Shown: positions 37,813 through 51,573, counted from the stretch's first letter. The stretch is DNA of 64,000 nucleotides from Anseranas semipalmata (GCA_013399115.1 VXAA01000606.1:1103434-1167433); one strand, 5' to 3'. Notes: generated from the sequence alone by a model not told the origin. Made by a program: numbers and translations.

Positions 37813-40097
37813 TGTGTGATCACTTCCTCAGCATATTCCCCCAGCATCCATGGTCATTGCACAAGGGATGTTAGCACACCCCTCCCTACTCCCTTTAGCA
37901 TCCATCCAGAGACTAGTTATTTGTGAAATTATCTTTTTCTTTTCAAGCCTGATAGTGTTATCCAAAAAGCTCCTCCAGATGTTCTCTGCCTGAGGAAAGC
38001 TTATGAAGGAAGGTAAAGATGAGCTGTACAAAGGGTTCCCAGGGGTCCGCTGAAGATTTAGTGTCTTCATTCCTGTGGAGGCACCACACAGCTAAAATGT
38101 TTAAACTAAAAACATCTCAAAGAGGAAGCAGAGGCAGTAACTTTCGTATTACCCTATTAAAAAAAAGCAGCAATGTCCTCGATAGAACTTTTCATGGTAC
38201 TGCAGGAACACTGTGCCTCCCTTTTAGGAGTACATACTATTCATACCCATAGGTTTATCACATTACCCATTCCTCAGCCACCTCTTCAGCATCACAAAAG
38301 ATGGGATACAGAGGAAAACACCAAATTATTTTCTGTTCACAGCTGAGGTTATTTCTACTCAGATGCAGCAATCAACATTTGCTTACTGAAGCTATACCAC
38401 CTTATATCTGCAAAACTCATGGTTAAAAAAGACCTGATCCTGCACTAAATTTGTGCAGAATGGCAAGAATAATATTGACAGACACTTGATGATCAAAGTC
38501 CCAAAATGCTGATAGCAATGATAGACTTTAATTAGGTTTTTAAAGGGATCAGAAAATAAAGTTAGCATGGAAAGGCTTCTAACTTAACGGGAAAGTGTGA
38601 TAGCTCTTGTAATCAGATTAAAATGGGTTATTCTTCAGGCTGAAGAAACTTCAGTAAAATCACTACAGGCTCTAAGTTGTTTTGTCAGGGACATCCCAGA
38701 ACCCTCTCCTGTCATTCCTGGGAATGGTTTATTCAAAAGCTTGTTCTCCCTATGGCTGATTTAAACTGGGATACTGACTCTGTTCCCAGATCAGGTGATT
38801 TGAAACTTTATATGGACATGTACTCCAAAAAGCCAGTCTGTGACTTTGTACCAACAACCCCATGAACAATCTTCAATCTCAAGGGTTTATAGCTAAAGAA
38901 AACTGGGAAACCAAGCTCTGAATTAATCTTGGGAAAACTGTGGCAGCACTCAGTTCTGTCCTCTGGTTCCTCCACTTCTACCACTCAGCACTGGTCCTGT
39001 TTTACAAAGAGGGGCACTGGGCAGAAGATCCCCATGCCTGACTCAGGACTGATGACAATAAATTGTTTGCTCAAGACCAGAAGTCAGTGGGGAGTAGGAA
39101 ACAAGCCTTTCTGTCCTATCACTGTATCCCAGTAGATCCACCTCTGACATTACCAAGTCGTAAATGCTAGTCACAAAATGCCTGTGTCCCATTCCCCTGT
39201 CAAATAAATGTATGAGAGAAATGACACCAAATACCAGAACCAGGAATAGTACACCAAATTCACCTCTGCAAAGCAAGACATTGTTGCCAAAAAGCAACAC
39301 AAGGAGGAAAAAATAAACAATTAACCAAGCCAAACGGTCCCCTCTCTCAGCGAAGAGAGAACCACTGCTTTCTCTACGGTGTCATCTGCCTCTGTACAGC
39401 ACTGGCAAGGAAGCCATGTTCCTTGGCAGCAAAGCCTTTCCCTCTCCTCAATTGCAATAAAAAGCCCCCCTCTCCTCACCAACCTCTCATTAAAAGTTCA
39501 AATGATCCCCAAGCAGAGAAATGTAATTTGGATCTAGCTCCTGGGAATTGGTATCAGTTTGCTCACACTGGCTGGTAAATGGCTGAATATCTCCATCCGC
39601 CTGCCAGGCCACGATAGGATTTCCAGCACATTTCACCACTGCACAGCACGGTGGCTCCCAGAGCTTGGGAGAAATCCTGTCTGCAAGCCCTCAGCACAGC
39701 CCAGGCTTCTAGTGTTCTCCTGATAATACAAACTGCCAGCTAGCATTTTTAATTAGAAAAGCAGTTCTGATGCAAGAAAGTAGAGATTAACCCATCAAGT
39801 CACCCTGTCCCATTTCCCCACCAAGGAATAATCTTGTTTAGAACCTCTTTTCACTGACAAACTCCATCAAGTATCATTCATGTAGAAAAAGGGAAATAAA
39901 ACTGTTCACACTACTGAAAAGTACTAAACATGAAAAAAAAATACACGGCACTGAGATAAACCACCACACTATAAAAAACACCCCCTCTTTTTAAGATAGG
40001 TGGTGCAAATCAGCAGGGGACCTAGGAGACTTCCTCGGTTCTCCTCAATCATCTAAGCAGACTCAGCCTGGAAAATACAAAGTTTTTCTTTCCTTCA
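37813..40097. other. Gene-free unique sequence
   Basis: No gene is visible. The minus frame 39043-39333 (96 codons) is very hydrophobic and lacks any family signature. About 39500-39770 is complex sequence with TTTTTAATTAGAAAAGC and may be regulatory, but the support is weak. Confidence 0.5.
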
Positions 40098-40185
40098 GAG
40101 CCAGGCTGTGTGACCTTGGTCACATCATCTTGCCCTCTGGACCTCTGTCCCCACCCATAGATTCAGAAATGGCTGTAACAACTCA
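40098..40185 (+). repeat. MIR-type SINE relic
   Basis: GAGCCAGGCTGTGTGACCTT, then GGTCACATCATCTTGCCCTC, then CTCTGTCCCCACCCATAGAT and GGCTGTAACAA follows the MIR core and 3' order (gctgtgtgaccttgggca, agtcacttaacctctctg, tttccccatctgtaaaatgg, ggataacaa). It is diverged but consistent across about 85 bp. Confidence 0.75.
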
Positions 40186-43100
40186 GATGTTCAGCCAAAG
40201 GTCCCAGCATGGTATAAAAACACCACAGCAAACATCCAAATCTTTCCAAGAAGTCTATTAATTCACAAAAAGCTCCTGCATTGTTTGTCAGGGACCTAAC
40301 CAGTCTACAATGTGGTTCCCTTCTGGCCTATTCATCTTTTTTTCTTCCCATGAAAAAATGCATCCACCCATGTATCTAATACAGCACCATTGTTGTTAAC
40401 TGGGAGCTCTGATATCCTCCAGCTGTGACATTTTGCTGTCATGGCATGGATTTCATCCTCATAGTTTCCTTTATCTTCAAGTCCTCATGTCAGCTTTATT
40501 TCTCACGTTGCTCCACTAGCGTATTTATGTTAGCATGTGATCAACTGCTGCACTGCAAACACTGTAGCATGATGAACAATGGCTTTGTATTTTTAAAGGT
40601 GCAGACTTTTTCCTGAAATGCACATAATGGGGAATAGTCAGAAATAACCACTGCCTTTTCCCAGGTTCAGAACATTTTTTTGAAAGTATTCAATATTTTT
40701 ATTATATAGCAATGTTCAGATCAACATCACACCTTAATCTGAAGTAGAAGAAGGCTGTACCACTCTGTTATGGATCCATTTCTAAGATGGAGTAGAAAAT
40801 GGATCTACAAAAGCTGCAGATCTTTTAAGAATCTTTCTTAATAAAAATCTAGAATGTGTCCCAGCATTGGTGAGTAAAGAAATGAGACAAGGGTGAAATG
40901 AAGGCAGGGGAGAAGTTAAGCTGAGGACCAGGCCAGGGGTCAGGATAGGGAGGTCTATTTGTCTAGGGATCAGTGGAGTTCCCATTGCTATGAACATTAA
41001 ATCAAACTGCATGAGGTACTACAGCTCACTACATTAGAAAAAAATCAGGGCAGAGAACTGACCCAGTTCATATTTTCCCTTTGAAATGCTTGCAATTAGG
41101 TCTTCCCTTTGCACCCTTATCCTCCATTATTTTAAGCGACCATAGCTACGTTCTTCTCAGAGTACAATTATACACTACTAAAAAGTCCAGTTTATCTAAC
41201 AAAAAAAATATTATCTGTGCATGTTGCCCTCACTTGTTCTCTGTGCTCCAGCAGGTAGAAAAACACCATGTTCAGACTGGCAGCCGAGCTGTTCTCAGCT
41301 CTTCTGAGCCATTTCTTTAATTTCAGCTGCACCTGGGTTCAAAGAAACAGATTCCAGTCTGCACTTTATATCTCAGGCTCAAACAAGGACCCTGGGTTAA
41401 GATGAGTGAATCCTTGCTCTGTCTTTTGCAGCTATTCTTCAGGGCATCAAAGTTTCATTTGAACTGTTACCTTACAGTCAAGAAATATATTGCTCATAAA
41501 TCTCCAGGGAAAATGACACAAGTGGAAGTTATTAAGTGCACAGCCTCGATATTTGTCCATCCCTTCCCAAAGAGACACGAGACAAGGCTACTCACTTCCT
41601 GGACAATAACTGGTCAATCATTTTAAAGCCTGGGGAAGAGCAAAAGCACTAACTGGTATTAAAGCAAAGCATCGTTAACAGCACTGTGTTCACTGGAGCA
41701 ACATAATGAAAAGCGAATATTTATAGCAATATCAGTTTACGCAGTGGGCACATCTGCCCCTACCCCAACAAAACCCAATTCTTAGGTTTACCACACCTTA
41801 AAGGTTATCAGACCTAGCCTTAAAACCTGAGGATCATTATCAGACAGTGGCTGTGGATGGCATTTCAGTGTCACAGCCCAGAACAGCCAGACATAACTGT
41901 TTCACTGGTTGTACAAATGGGCAGAAATCCTGCATTGCATCACTCTGTTCAGGCAATAAACATGACCTTTTTAAGTATTATTTTTCCAATCCTAACAGCT
42001 TTAAGCACCTCCTCCCCCCAAAAAAGACTGCTTGCAATCCCCTGTAGGATTAACATGCTACCTGCCTAGCCAGCAGGCTCTCTGCTCAGCAGCAGCGTGA
42101 CATTGCTTGGGAGAATTCAGCGAAGGCATGACTGGACAGCAAGCTGTCAGGACCACCACACTACAGCACGTCCAGGTTCACAGGGCTGCACAGGCAGGCC
42201 AAAAAAATCAGAAACACGCTTTTTTTTAGAGATATTTGCAGGGTTTTGTCAGAGATGGAGGACGCAGAGGCACACTGATAACAGACCTGAAACTGAAAGC
42301 ACAAGGCTGGACAGAGCTGGTTGGGAATTTATACATCTGGGCATTTACCACACCCATGGGTGGTAGTTTGCAGATGGTCGGCAGAATACAGAAGCACACA
42401 GGGTTGTTTTCAAACAGCTTATTTTTGCAGTCAAGAGAAGACAAGCTTGACAATTAACAGCAATCATGTTCAGAACAGATACCAGGAAATTAACTCCGCT
42501 TTTTTTTTTTTTTTTCTTCTCCTCTCCTCCACATGCAGAGGACCCTAAGGTCTGGGGATACCAGAGGATAAAGTGGATGTTGAAGGGGAAAATGCAAGGT
42601 CTCATTTACAACGCAGTCAGGAGAACTGCGGGAAAGGGAGGATAAAATATTACTGCAAGCTGACAACAGTAGGGAAATGGCATGAACTATAGCAATGCTG
42701 CTGATAACAGAGCATTTACTCTCTAATTATGAAAACAGAAGTCTTTTTTCTTAATGGATTTTTAGGTTCTCAGGCTTGTCTTTTGTGTTTAAATGTTTTT
42801 TTCCTTCTTTTCAGTGTTACTTCACAGGCAGGCCAAGTCAGAGTTATTCTAGCTGATCTGTACCTATACATTACAGAAGAAAGCCTTCCTTTGGTTTGGG
42901 GTGGGATGAAGGGAGATGGTGCAAGGGAACAGGACACAGGGGGAACTGGAGTCTGTTCTTTACCACTGGGGCTCATGGAAGAGCTTCACAAGCTTTACAG
43001 CCAGACAAACCACAGCTGTGCAACACAACACAATACAAGCTTTGTTTGCTGCAGCAACTGTAACTCCAAGTCTTATCAGCTCATGCTAATTAGCTCACCA

Positions 43101-45380
43101 GAACAACTTCCTAGCTTCCAACACCTCCTGTCCCAAATACACACCAAAGCCCTGAATGTGGAAGCCTTCAGACAGTGCTAGAAACAACCAGAGCGTTCAT
43201 TAACACTGCACACTCCTAACACCCTCAGGAGGGAGGCAAATCTTAAAAGCAAACCCATGGGATAGATGTCACAGTCAAGAGAACACTTTTCCATGTAGGT
43301 TATCGGGGAAGACATTGTATTGTGACTTGAATTGCAGCTGACAGACTTCCAGGTCTCTGGTCATTTCCCCAGAAAGGAGTTTGGACTACTGCAGGTAAAA
43401 TCTGTTAACCTAAGCTTGCAGCCTGCTGTAAACTGCTATTCCTTATTACCACCAACATCCATTCCTGGCACGTAGCACTTCTCAGTACTGTCCTTGGGAA
43501 AAAATTATGCATTATGAATCTTCTTGTGACCTTTAGTGTAAACTTCCCACAGCAAGAAGAATGCCTGAGCTCTCTCTGCCAGCACGCGCGCGCACAACCA
43601 GCACAGAACCAGCTGAGACACTGCCCTTTGGGCTTGCATCATTCATCAAGATAGGAGGCTGTCAGGCTCCTGCCTGACATGCACCAGCCCAGGAAAGGAA
43701 AGCGGTGACAGCTTACCTGAAAAAAAGTAATAGCACACAGCTGGGTATTTTGGCAGGAGAAAAGATTCTACATGGCAAAAATATCCCAGTGAAAAATTGG
43801 AAGCAGACTAATTGAAGACCAGAGATATTGTTATTTTAACCTGGGCAGGGGGGAAGCTGATCCTTGTGAGCAGTTTGGTGGATGACTAGAAAAGCAAAGA
43901 ACACCTAAGACTTATGCTTAATGCATTAAGAGACTTCAACCCACCAGCACCTCCTGTCCCCACTTCACTCACTCTCCCAAAGAACCCAAATTCTATCAGG
44001 AACAGGAAGGAAAGAGGGTGAGCATCATTGAAGGACACACCTAGACAAACGGCTCTCTCCTTGATCTTTTTTGTTATATCTATATGGAAAACCAAGGAGA
44101 ACTCTTCAGTTTTATCCCAGGAGTGAAGGCAGCAATCCCTCCCCCAGCAAGCATCACCTGGAGCATCTCGCACTGCTTGGAAAGGCTGCACCGTAACACT
44201 AACTGACATCTGCAGTACTTCACAACACGAAACAAGAACTACTTAAGCTCTGTACTCAAAAGGTTAAATTGTTTCCTTTATGAAGATGTTTGGGATGTGA
44301 AGAAAAATGGGTTCAATAACAAATCAGCTCTCACTCCACTGTTCAGCGCATGTAACCTTGCCTACTGCCTCAAACTCACTCCATCCTTACAAAAGCTTTG
44401 GAGAGCATAGAAACTAAAAAAAAAAACGACAGTGCAAAGAGCAGAAGGGGAGAGGAAAGGAAGGAAAGATGAGTTTTCTGATGAGATCTGAAAACAGATG
44501 GAGAGTGGCTGGGGCACAGATTCAGAGCTATTTCTGCAAGAACAATGAACAGATTATTAAAAGCAGCCCATCTTATACTGTCACACTGATCCACAGGAGT
44601 CTTTCCTAGAAAATCTAGCAGCTTTCTTCCCCATTCCCAACTCACAGCTTTCTGCAATCAATTCCACAAGTAACCACATCCTTTCCCTTGAGATCTTTCT
44701 TTCCTTTTGTCCCAGCCTGGTTCTGGACACGGCTGTGACGGTGCACTCAACCTGCCTCACACCACCTTATTACTGTCTAACAGTGCCAGCAGTGGTCATC
44801 CCAGGACTTCTCCACTTTATTTCAGTGCACTGACTGGCAATCTAATAGCAGAAGCACACAGCAAAGCATTTCCCAGCACTCAGATGAAACGTTGGAATAC
44901 AAAGACTGTGATCATCAATTCTGAAGTTTCTGCATAACTGAGCACAATAGATTCAACTCCTCAATCACACTAACACGAGACCCAGACCTGCTTGACTAAG
45001 AATGACAGCCTCCGATTTGACTGCTGAATCTCACCTTAGCTGCTTCAAGTTCAAGGCAATTATACATTTTGTGTACACATGTTGTACATCCTTGCTAAAA
45101 TCAAGCCCAGTTTCTCCTGAATTGAAAGCCAGGGCTTTAATGGGTTGCAGAAAAAAAATCAGATCCCCTTGATTAGGCATGGTAGGATTCTGCAAATAAA
45201 GACCTGCAAAATGCAGTCACCAGCAAGACCATTTAAGACATTAGCCTTGCTTCATGAATTCCTAAGGTGTAGGCTTTGCCCAGACTCCCGATCAACTGCT
45301 CTATCAATCAGATTCTGTCAAAAAGGAGGAAATTATGGTCCAGACAAGGAATTTGCTCTTGTTATGCCTTCTATCATCCT
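40186..45380. other. Gene-free unique sequence with a long T-run
   Basis: No gene is supportable. The plus frame 42729-43181 (150 codons) starts in a T-rich, Phe/Leu-rich stretch and has no recognisable domain. A T-run lies at 42500-42515. CGCGCGCG at about 43584-43592 is a small alternating tract. A minus frame at 43886-44209 is unrecognised. Confidence 0.55.
42500..42515. repeat. T homopolymer (16 bases) leading into a C/T tract
   Basis: A T-run followed by TTCTTCTCCTCTCCTCC-type pyrimidines. It is a simple sequence with no recognisable retroposon body next to it. Confidence 0.9.
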
Positions 45381-45452
45381 GAGGGGAACCCAAGCTGTGC
45401 TTACAAGTCACTGAACTTCAGTCCCTGTGCCCTATGCTGTGCTTAACCACAG
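45381..45452 (-). repeat. Probable MIR-type SINE head, reversed
   Basis: GGGGAACCCAAGCTGTGCTT and then CCTATGCTGTGCTTAACCAC resemble the reversed tRNA-like head of MIR relatives (a box-B-like 'gaacccaggtct' followed by a box-A-like 'gctcttaaccac'). It is short and diverged, so the call is tentative. Confidence 0.4.
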
Positions 45453-46357
45453 GAGCACAGGTATAAATTATACCCTTAGTGGAACAAGGCCATGTATGAG
45501 CATCGCACTTTATTAATGAGGGATTTTAAAGTGACTTTCACTTGCTATAATTTTAATGCCCAGGCTTATTTCAGTCTTTCAAATGGAGGGCTACCTTTCC
45601 GAAAAGATTTAAAGTTTTTCAGATAAGATTTTTCTTTAACACAAAGGAGCAGAGCAAAGGACATATTTCCCCTTTTCCTCCCCCAGCCACACTGATTATG
45701 ATATATGGCAGGTGGTGAAAAGCAATTTCTAAAAGTATCAAGTATGTTTTTCCTCAGGTCCTCACTCGAGGAAAACTGCATTGCCTGCCGCTGCCACTTG
45801 ATTTGCCAGGTTCCAGTTCAAGCAGCAAATTGCCAGTTATCCAGGCATTTCACATCGCTTGCATGCTCGCTTATGTCAAAAATGCAACATCCTTTTTGGG
45901 TGTTCCAAAATACACTGAAGAGGCAACCGGCAAGTCTCAACAGCTTCAGGGCATCTTCGCCTGCCACATCTAAACAGCGCCTCAGGTATTTTCTTAATAT
46001 CACTTCATAACAATTTCAGGAATGCTCTAAGGTTTTGAATCTTAAAGCTCCCTGAGGAATTTTATCTTTTCAATTGGATAGCAAGATCTACCAAAGATTA
46101 GGACTCAAGGTTGGGTGTCATAGATGTTGCCCTACAACAATCCTGGCACACAGCTGTGTACTAATTCCAAGAGAAACAAAGGCACAGTATATGAAAAACC
46201 AACCTTAGACTTTGCTCCCTAAAATAAAGAGCTTAAATACTAAAGGCATTTTCATCTGTCAAGAGTGGCCTATGGATCACAAAGGAATTGCCTCAGAGGC
46301 ATAAATACCATCCATATTTCTAGCCTCTGTCCAAGCCACTGACCTCTCTTTACTGCA
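45453..46357. other. Gene-free unique sequence
   Basis: No gene is visible. The opposed frames at 45566-45781 and 45705-46010 have no recognisable domain. Confidence 0.5.
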
Positions 46358-46434
46358 CGTGTGACAGAAGGGATAAATGGAGCCACTGACTTGTCCAGGC
46401 AAACACCTCGGCTATCCAAACCCAGGCTAGGATC
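46358..46434 (-). repeat. Possible MIR-type SINE relic, reversed
   Basis: AAATGGAGCCACTGACTTGT, then CCAGGCAAACACC, then CCAAACCCAGGCTAGGATC has the reversed MIR order (tgacttgcccaagg, then 'gaacccaggtct'). Divergence is high, and the assignment could be chance. Confidence 0.4.
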
Positions 46435-49400
46435 TTTTCAAGGACTGCAAACATCTTAGTGACATACCTCTGGAGACATCACATCAAGAAAGAAATTTCA
46501 GGAGGCACCAGAGCCTTTGGTAACTATTTTTTCTAGAGCTGCATTACTCCAGGCCATGTTCTACCTGGGCCTAACCATGTTCTAACCAAGCTGTGGAGCC
46601 TACCCATCACCAGCCATCTTTGTGACAGACAGCACCATACACTGTGCCAGGGAAGAAAGATCTGGTGATCAGCTGACTGCTGTGCTGGTTTGTCTTGCTT
46701 GAAAAATACACCCTAGCAATGGTTCTTTGCATTACTTATCTGCATCTACACTCCTGTCTTGTGACCACTGCTGTCTCATGCCATCCCCAGCCTTCATAGC
46801 TGCAGATTTTCACATGGAAAAGCTTTTATAGCTTTGCCCAAGACTGCTGCTGCTGTCAGAGAAGAAAGTATTTGCAGAGAACTAAGTCATTTGACGTACA
46901 AGTGGGAGGAGAGGCACAGAGGGCAGCTCTCCAGCCTAGAGCCCATTCTGGGAAGGGAGCCACAAAAAAAAAAAGCCTAACAGCTCACAGCCACCTCCCT
47001 GCCCTATGATACACAGTGGCCATCCCAGCAAAGCTATAACATTTCATTATCATACAAGGAGGCCCTCTGAGACATCAACATTAGACTTTTCATCAAGACT
47101 ATTCTTAACACACAACAAGCAGAAAGGAAAATGTTTCCATTCACAATTGCAAATAACTGCCACACTTGGCTGAAGAAAGTCACCCCAGCTGTTACCTGCA
47201 GGCCCAGAGGAAAAAAAATGTCAATAACCAGCTATTAAATCTTCCACTGATGCCTCAGCAATCTCCGCTTATGTTCCTGTTCTGCAGGGTAAATAAGCAC
47301 GTGCACAGACTTAACCAGAAGAATAAAATCCATTGCTCTCCATGGGACTATTCAGACACTGACCTAGTGTTCTGGAAGGGCCGAGGCAATGTTCGTGCAG
47401 CAGTGACTGAGGAGAGAGGCAGAAGAATATGTTTTCACAACCAACAGCTTGATCAATTTGCCTAAGGATTTGGGGATTTTCAGGTCAAGTGCAATCCTTA
47501 AGATATAACACACCCCAAGAAATTAGCTCTTCTGAAAATTACCAAATCCTTCACTGTTTTTCCAAAATAATTCTGTGCTTTAAGTGCCAGCAATGGATTA
47601 TACATCTTAAGAACAGACATAAAAGATAGAAAATTCACCTTAAAATTGTGTCTGCCGGTGAGAAAAGCCTGCTATCTTGCACCTCTCTGCTAGGGCCTTC
47701 TTTTGCCTCAAGAGTTGCTCTTTTTGTAGTCACACAGGTAAAGAGCATTTGCATATGGATAACAAAGCAATATTTTCTTTTTTTTTTTTTACTGTTTTAT
47801 TATTATTGACCCTGATAAACCTGAAAAGTAAAAGTCACACATTGCTCCAGATAGAGCAAGCTATGTAGACTTCACCAAAAAAATCCTACAAAGCTCTACC
47901 AAGTACCTTTTTTTTTTTGTCATTTTTGTCACCACCACCACCCCCCAACAAGGTACCCTTTCCCTAAGGATTCCAGTTTTCCACATCCTTGTCTACCATC
48001 AGACTCAGTCCCAACAACTTTCAGAGCCATTTTGCCTGCTCTTCATGAGGACTGACTCTCCACTCCACCCTGAAGCACACGTTCACACTGTCATCTGAAT
48101 CAGAACAGAAGTGATTTTTCTGCCATGAGCACAAAGAATCTGAGAAATTCTCCAAAATCATGGACTAAACCAAAACTTGTAGTAACACCTCTAGGAGTGT
48201 AAGGTCCATGAACCATCATAGCCCTTCACACACATTCAGCAGAACCAGGCAATCACCACCTCAGCTGCTGCCTGAGGACCCTTTGTAAGTGCCATGTCAT
48301 CATGTGAACTCTGTAGCAAAGTTTGCACCCAAACTGAGATTCAGATTTGTACAATTTCTTTTTTCCCCCCTCCAAGATAGGATTTTCAGTGCCTCCATCA
48401 GTTTGTGAAATGCATAAACAAGGGCATGTTAGCCACCACTTCTTTTTCGTGTTTTTACTTATTCTCAGAAAACAACCATTTGTCTCCCAACAAAAGAAAC
48501 CGAAGAATTCCTGTACATCATGGTGGCCAAACAAAAAAGCCACCAGGATGAAAAAAATCATTAAAGCAATCTTTAGCTTTGCTGTGGGCAAAGCCTTTCA
48601 TACAGTTTGCTGTAGACATGACTATTCCAAGAATCTTGTTTTATGTCACTAACCACTCCAAACACATGCATGGACAACACATGTTGAACAAAACAGTCCA
48701 TATGGCATCCCTTACACTCAAGTGGAGATGGCTCTGCATTCACGTGCTGCAAGGAGACAATTTAGCTGCTGGGCAGGTCCATTGCTGACCTCTGATGGTC
48801 GGAGCCAGACTTACACAGCCAGTGACCGTCTCCTGGACGAGGTGGAAGGATCCCCCACCCCTGTTTGTCCCCAGCTGAGAGGGAGCAGCTCCTGAGCTGT
48901 TTATCTAGGTTTGCCTAGACATCAGCAAGGAGTTCAGAGTGAATAAGCCACTTTGGAAAACACTCTGCTTTAACCCAAGTGTCTCATCTTTGCAGAGACC
49001 AGTTTGAACAGAATCTTGGATCACAGGATCAGGAAGAAGTTGCAAGTCAGCGGGGTAGGACCATCCTTGAAAAAGGACTTGAGGGTCCTACATTGTGCAC
49101 AGACCTCACCCAACCACAGCAGATAAGTTCACAACACACCAGTGCCCATTTATAGCATACGGGGAGACCTCAGCATCCAGTCCTCTACTCTGCATACACT
49201 TAACATCAAGTTCAACAACAACAGTATTGAAGCTACAAAAACCTCCTGTCTCAGCAGCCACAGTTGGCTCAGGAACTCCAGTCCAGACATGAACACTGAA
49301 ATCAGGGCCCACCACGACTGATAATTAGACCTGGACATAACCAACATTTATTCACTGCAGAACACCACACCAGAAACAGGAAACACATTGCAGGGGGACT

Positions 49401-50966
49401 TTGTTGCACTGGAGAAAGGGCAAGATGTTTCAGACCAACTGCTCCCTCCCCACCCTATTCCTCTCCCCTCCCCAAAAGTCATGGGAGCTAAAATAACATT
49501 TCTTTCAGCAAATGTCAGATGGAGGAACTTTCATGACTCATCAGCTGTTGTTTTAGCCTGCAAGGGACTATAAATTACACTAATTAGAACATGGTATTTT
49601 TCTTGCAGTTATACAAAACACTGTCTCTTCCTGTGACATCTACAAGCAGAGCCATCAAGCAGGAGCGTGCTCGGTACATGTTTTAACTAGAATTCACAAT
49701 TCACTTTCATGAAAATCCTCCTAGCAGCAAATTGGTGAGAGCTGGCAGAGTGCATCAAAAAAGCTGTGCTGAATTATGAGAGGAGGGAGAGCCAATCAAA
49801 CCTGTCCAACCAGAAATGGAGCCATTCCTTACTGTCAAGGACTACAGCACCAGTATCACTTTCACTCTGAGCAGAAAAAAGGTGATTTATGGGGTCTTCA
49901 ATCACTCACACCATCAGCCCATGCAGATAAGTTTAGCAGTTGGGACTACGTGTGTTTTCTGGGAGCAGCTTATTTGCATTTAGCCACATACACACATGCG
50001 AAGTCTTAGACAAGTCAAACAGAAAAGCCTGGATATAAGCTGTCACTTCAGCTTTCAAGCCTGAATTATCCCTGCAAAGTAAAAGCAGAGATTTATTCAG
50101 ACCCCAACACCCTAAATCTGGCAATTACAACAGGCTCCTGCAGAGCCAGTGCCCTGACTCACCTTCCAGCAAGACTCCTTCCGAGCTAGATACAAAAAGG
50201 GCTTTTTCTACTGCACTCCTAGAGCATGGCAGTGCATTATGGAGCCCCAGCTTATACATCCCCACCTTGGGGTTTGTATGTGAACAATGTGCCCATAGAA
50301 TAAGTGTAGTGATGAGAGGTGCCCTAAAGCAGAGTCGCTTCTTGCGGTGCCTTAATCATCACAGTAGAGTTTGGGGGCTTTGGCTGATTTCCTTTTTCCA
50401 AGGAGGGGGGCAGAAAAGCCTGATGGGACTCAGTTGTACCCTTTTGCTGGTGATGCCACAGATGAGCCCAGGGCTACAAGGCAGGCTAGAGGTGGATATC
50501 AAGCTAGCCTTGGCCAACTACTTATCAACTAGATCTAGTCACACACTTTTCCTCAAAACTGCTTTCTTCCTGGAGAGACGACTTTTCTCAAAGCAGGACT
50601 GTTGTGTTTCCACAATGTTTTAAAGAGTTTATCAAGTTCAGCACCAGTTACTTTGGTTTTCATAAAGATCTCATGTGCCACTGTCTAGGCTGGCAAAGAC
50701 TAGAATATTCCCATTACATATCGCCACCAGGCTTTTCAACAATGTGGGGAAAAAAAATGAAAATAAAGCTTTAAAAAAAAATACCATCTTGGTAGAAAAC
50801 CACTGCACAACCCATAGCCCAAGGCAGGACTCTGCCTCCTGAAACTCCCAACACAAACGCTACAGCAACAAAAGCAGATGTTGTCCGCTCGTGCTTTGCA
50901 TGGAGATTGCAGTCCAGGAACTGGAGGGAAGCAGTGAGGGCCAAACCCCTCAAGATTACTGCTGTG
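46435..50966. other. Gene-free unique sequence
   Basis: No gene is supportable. T-runs occur at about 47778-47790 and 47909-47919. ACCACCACCACC at 47931-47942 leads into a C-run. Opposed frames at 48253-48652 and 49095-49347 and the plus frame 50267-50623 (118 codons) show no recognisable family. Confidence 0.55.
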
Positions 50967-51506
50967 TTAAGAAATGAAAGCCTTTGGCACCAGCAAAACC
51001 CCAAGGAGCATTTCCCCAGCTGTTTGGAGCGGGGGCCTGCAGGGGTCCCTCTTACTGCTCCGCACAAGCAGCCACCACTGCCGCAGCCAAAAGCAGCTGG
51101 AGCCCGAGTGCTTGAGGGCAGCTGTTACAACAAGCTCCCCTCCCACCCCGAGTGGGGGGCACGGGGAGATGGACCCAGCTGCCTGCAGATGCCTCCCCTG
51201 GGGCCGGCCCCACAAGCACTGGCTCCCTGCCCCGGCACCCGCAGGGATGGGCGAGCTCCTCACCTGCCCGCCATTCCTGCGGGGAAGCAGTGGCCCCCTT
51301 CCCCTTGCCCTTTCTGCTGAAGTTAGCAACTCGAGTGCAGTGGTATCTGGCGGACATCTGGCCACTTGGATTTCCAGACAATGACTCATGCACACATCCT
51401 GGGACAGCAGAACCTGTGGTATTGAGAAGGGATATGACCAAAGGTCCCACTTTCCCTTGATTGTGCAAGCTTTAATTTGCACCTGAGCCTCTTTCAGACC
51501 AGACAA
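50967..51506. other. GC-rich, stop-poor patch (not called coding)
   Basis: This is among the most GC-rich stretches in the window. It is open for 136-179 codons in four frames: minus 50967-51506 (179 codons) and 51052-51468, plus 50907-51320 and 50974-51384. Simultaneous openness on both strands points to composition instead of coding. None of the translations shows a domain, signal peptide or splice context I recognise. CpGs are only moderately frequent (I count about 14 in 51001-51360, well below the C and G content), so it does not look like a classic CpG island. An exon of a fast-evolving gene cannot be ruled out. Confidence 0.5.
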
Positions 51507-51573
51507 GCAAGGGACTAGGTCTGGGTATTACATTCACCCCCTGAAAACAGCCCTTCTGGCAAGGCAGCCGTGA

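Noticed and set aside
39043..39333. Hydrophobic 96-codon minus frame as a small membrane protein
   Set aside because: Leu/Phe/Val richness comes from A-rich plus-strand sequence. No family or expression signal.
39380..39480. Solo LTR suggested by TGTCATC... and AATAAAAAGCCCC
   Set aside because: A lone polyadenylation-like signal; no paired terminal motifs, target duplication or retroviral sequence nearby.
41310..41410. tRNA/SINE box-B-like CTGGGTTCAAAG
   Set aside because: A single motif without box A, correct spacing or SINE body.
42729..43181. 150-codon plus-strand frame as a membrane protein
   Set aside because: The hydrophobic start comes from T-rich low-complexity sequence. There is no signal-peptide-plus-domain structure I can recognise.
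50990..51360. CpG island promoter
   Set aside because: GC is high, but I count only about 14 CpGs in 51001-51360, roughly 0.4 of expectation by hand estimate, below usual island criteria.
50967..51506. 179-codon minus-strand frame as a gene
   Set aside because: Three other frames are also open across the same GC-rich bases, so openness is explained by composition, and no motif was recognised.
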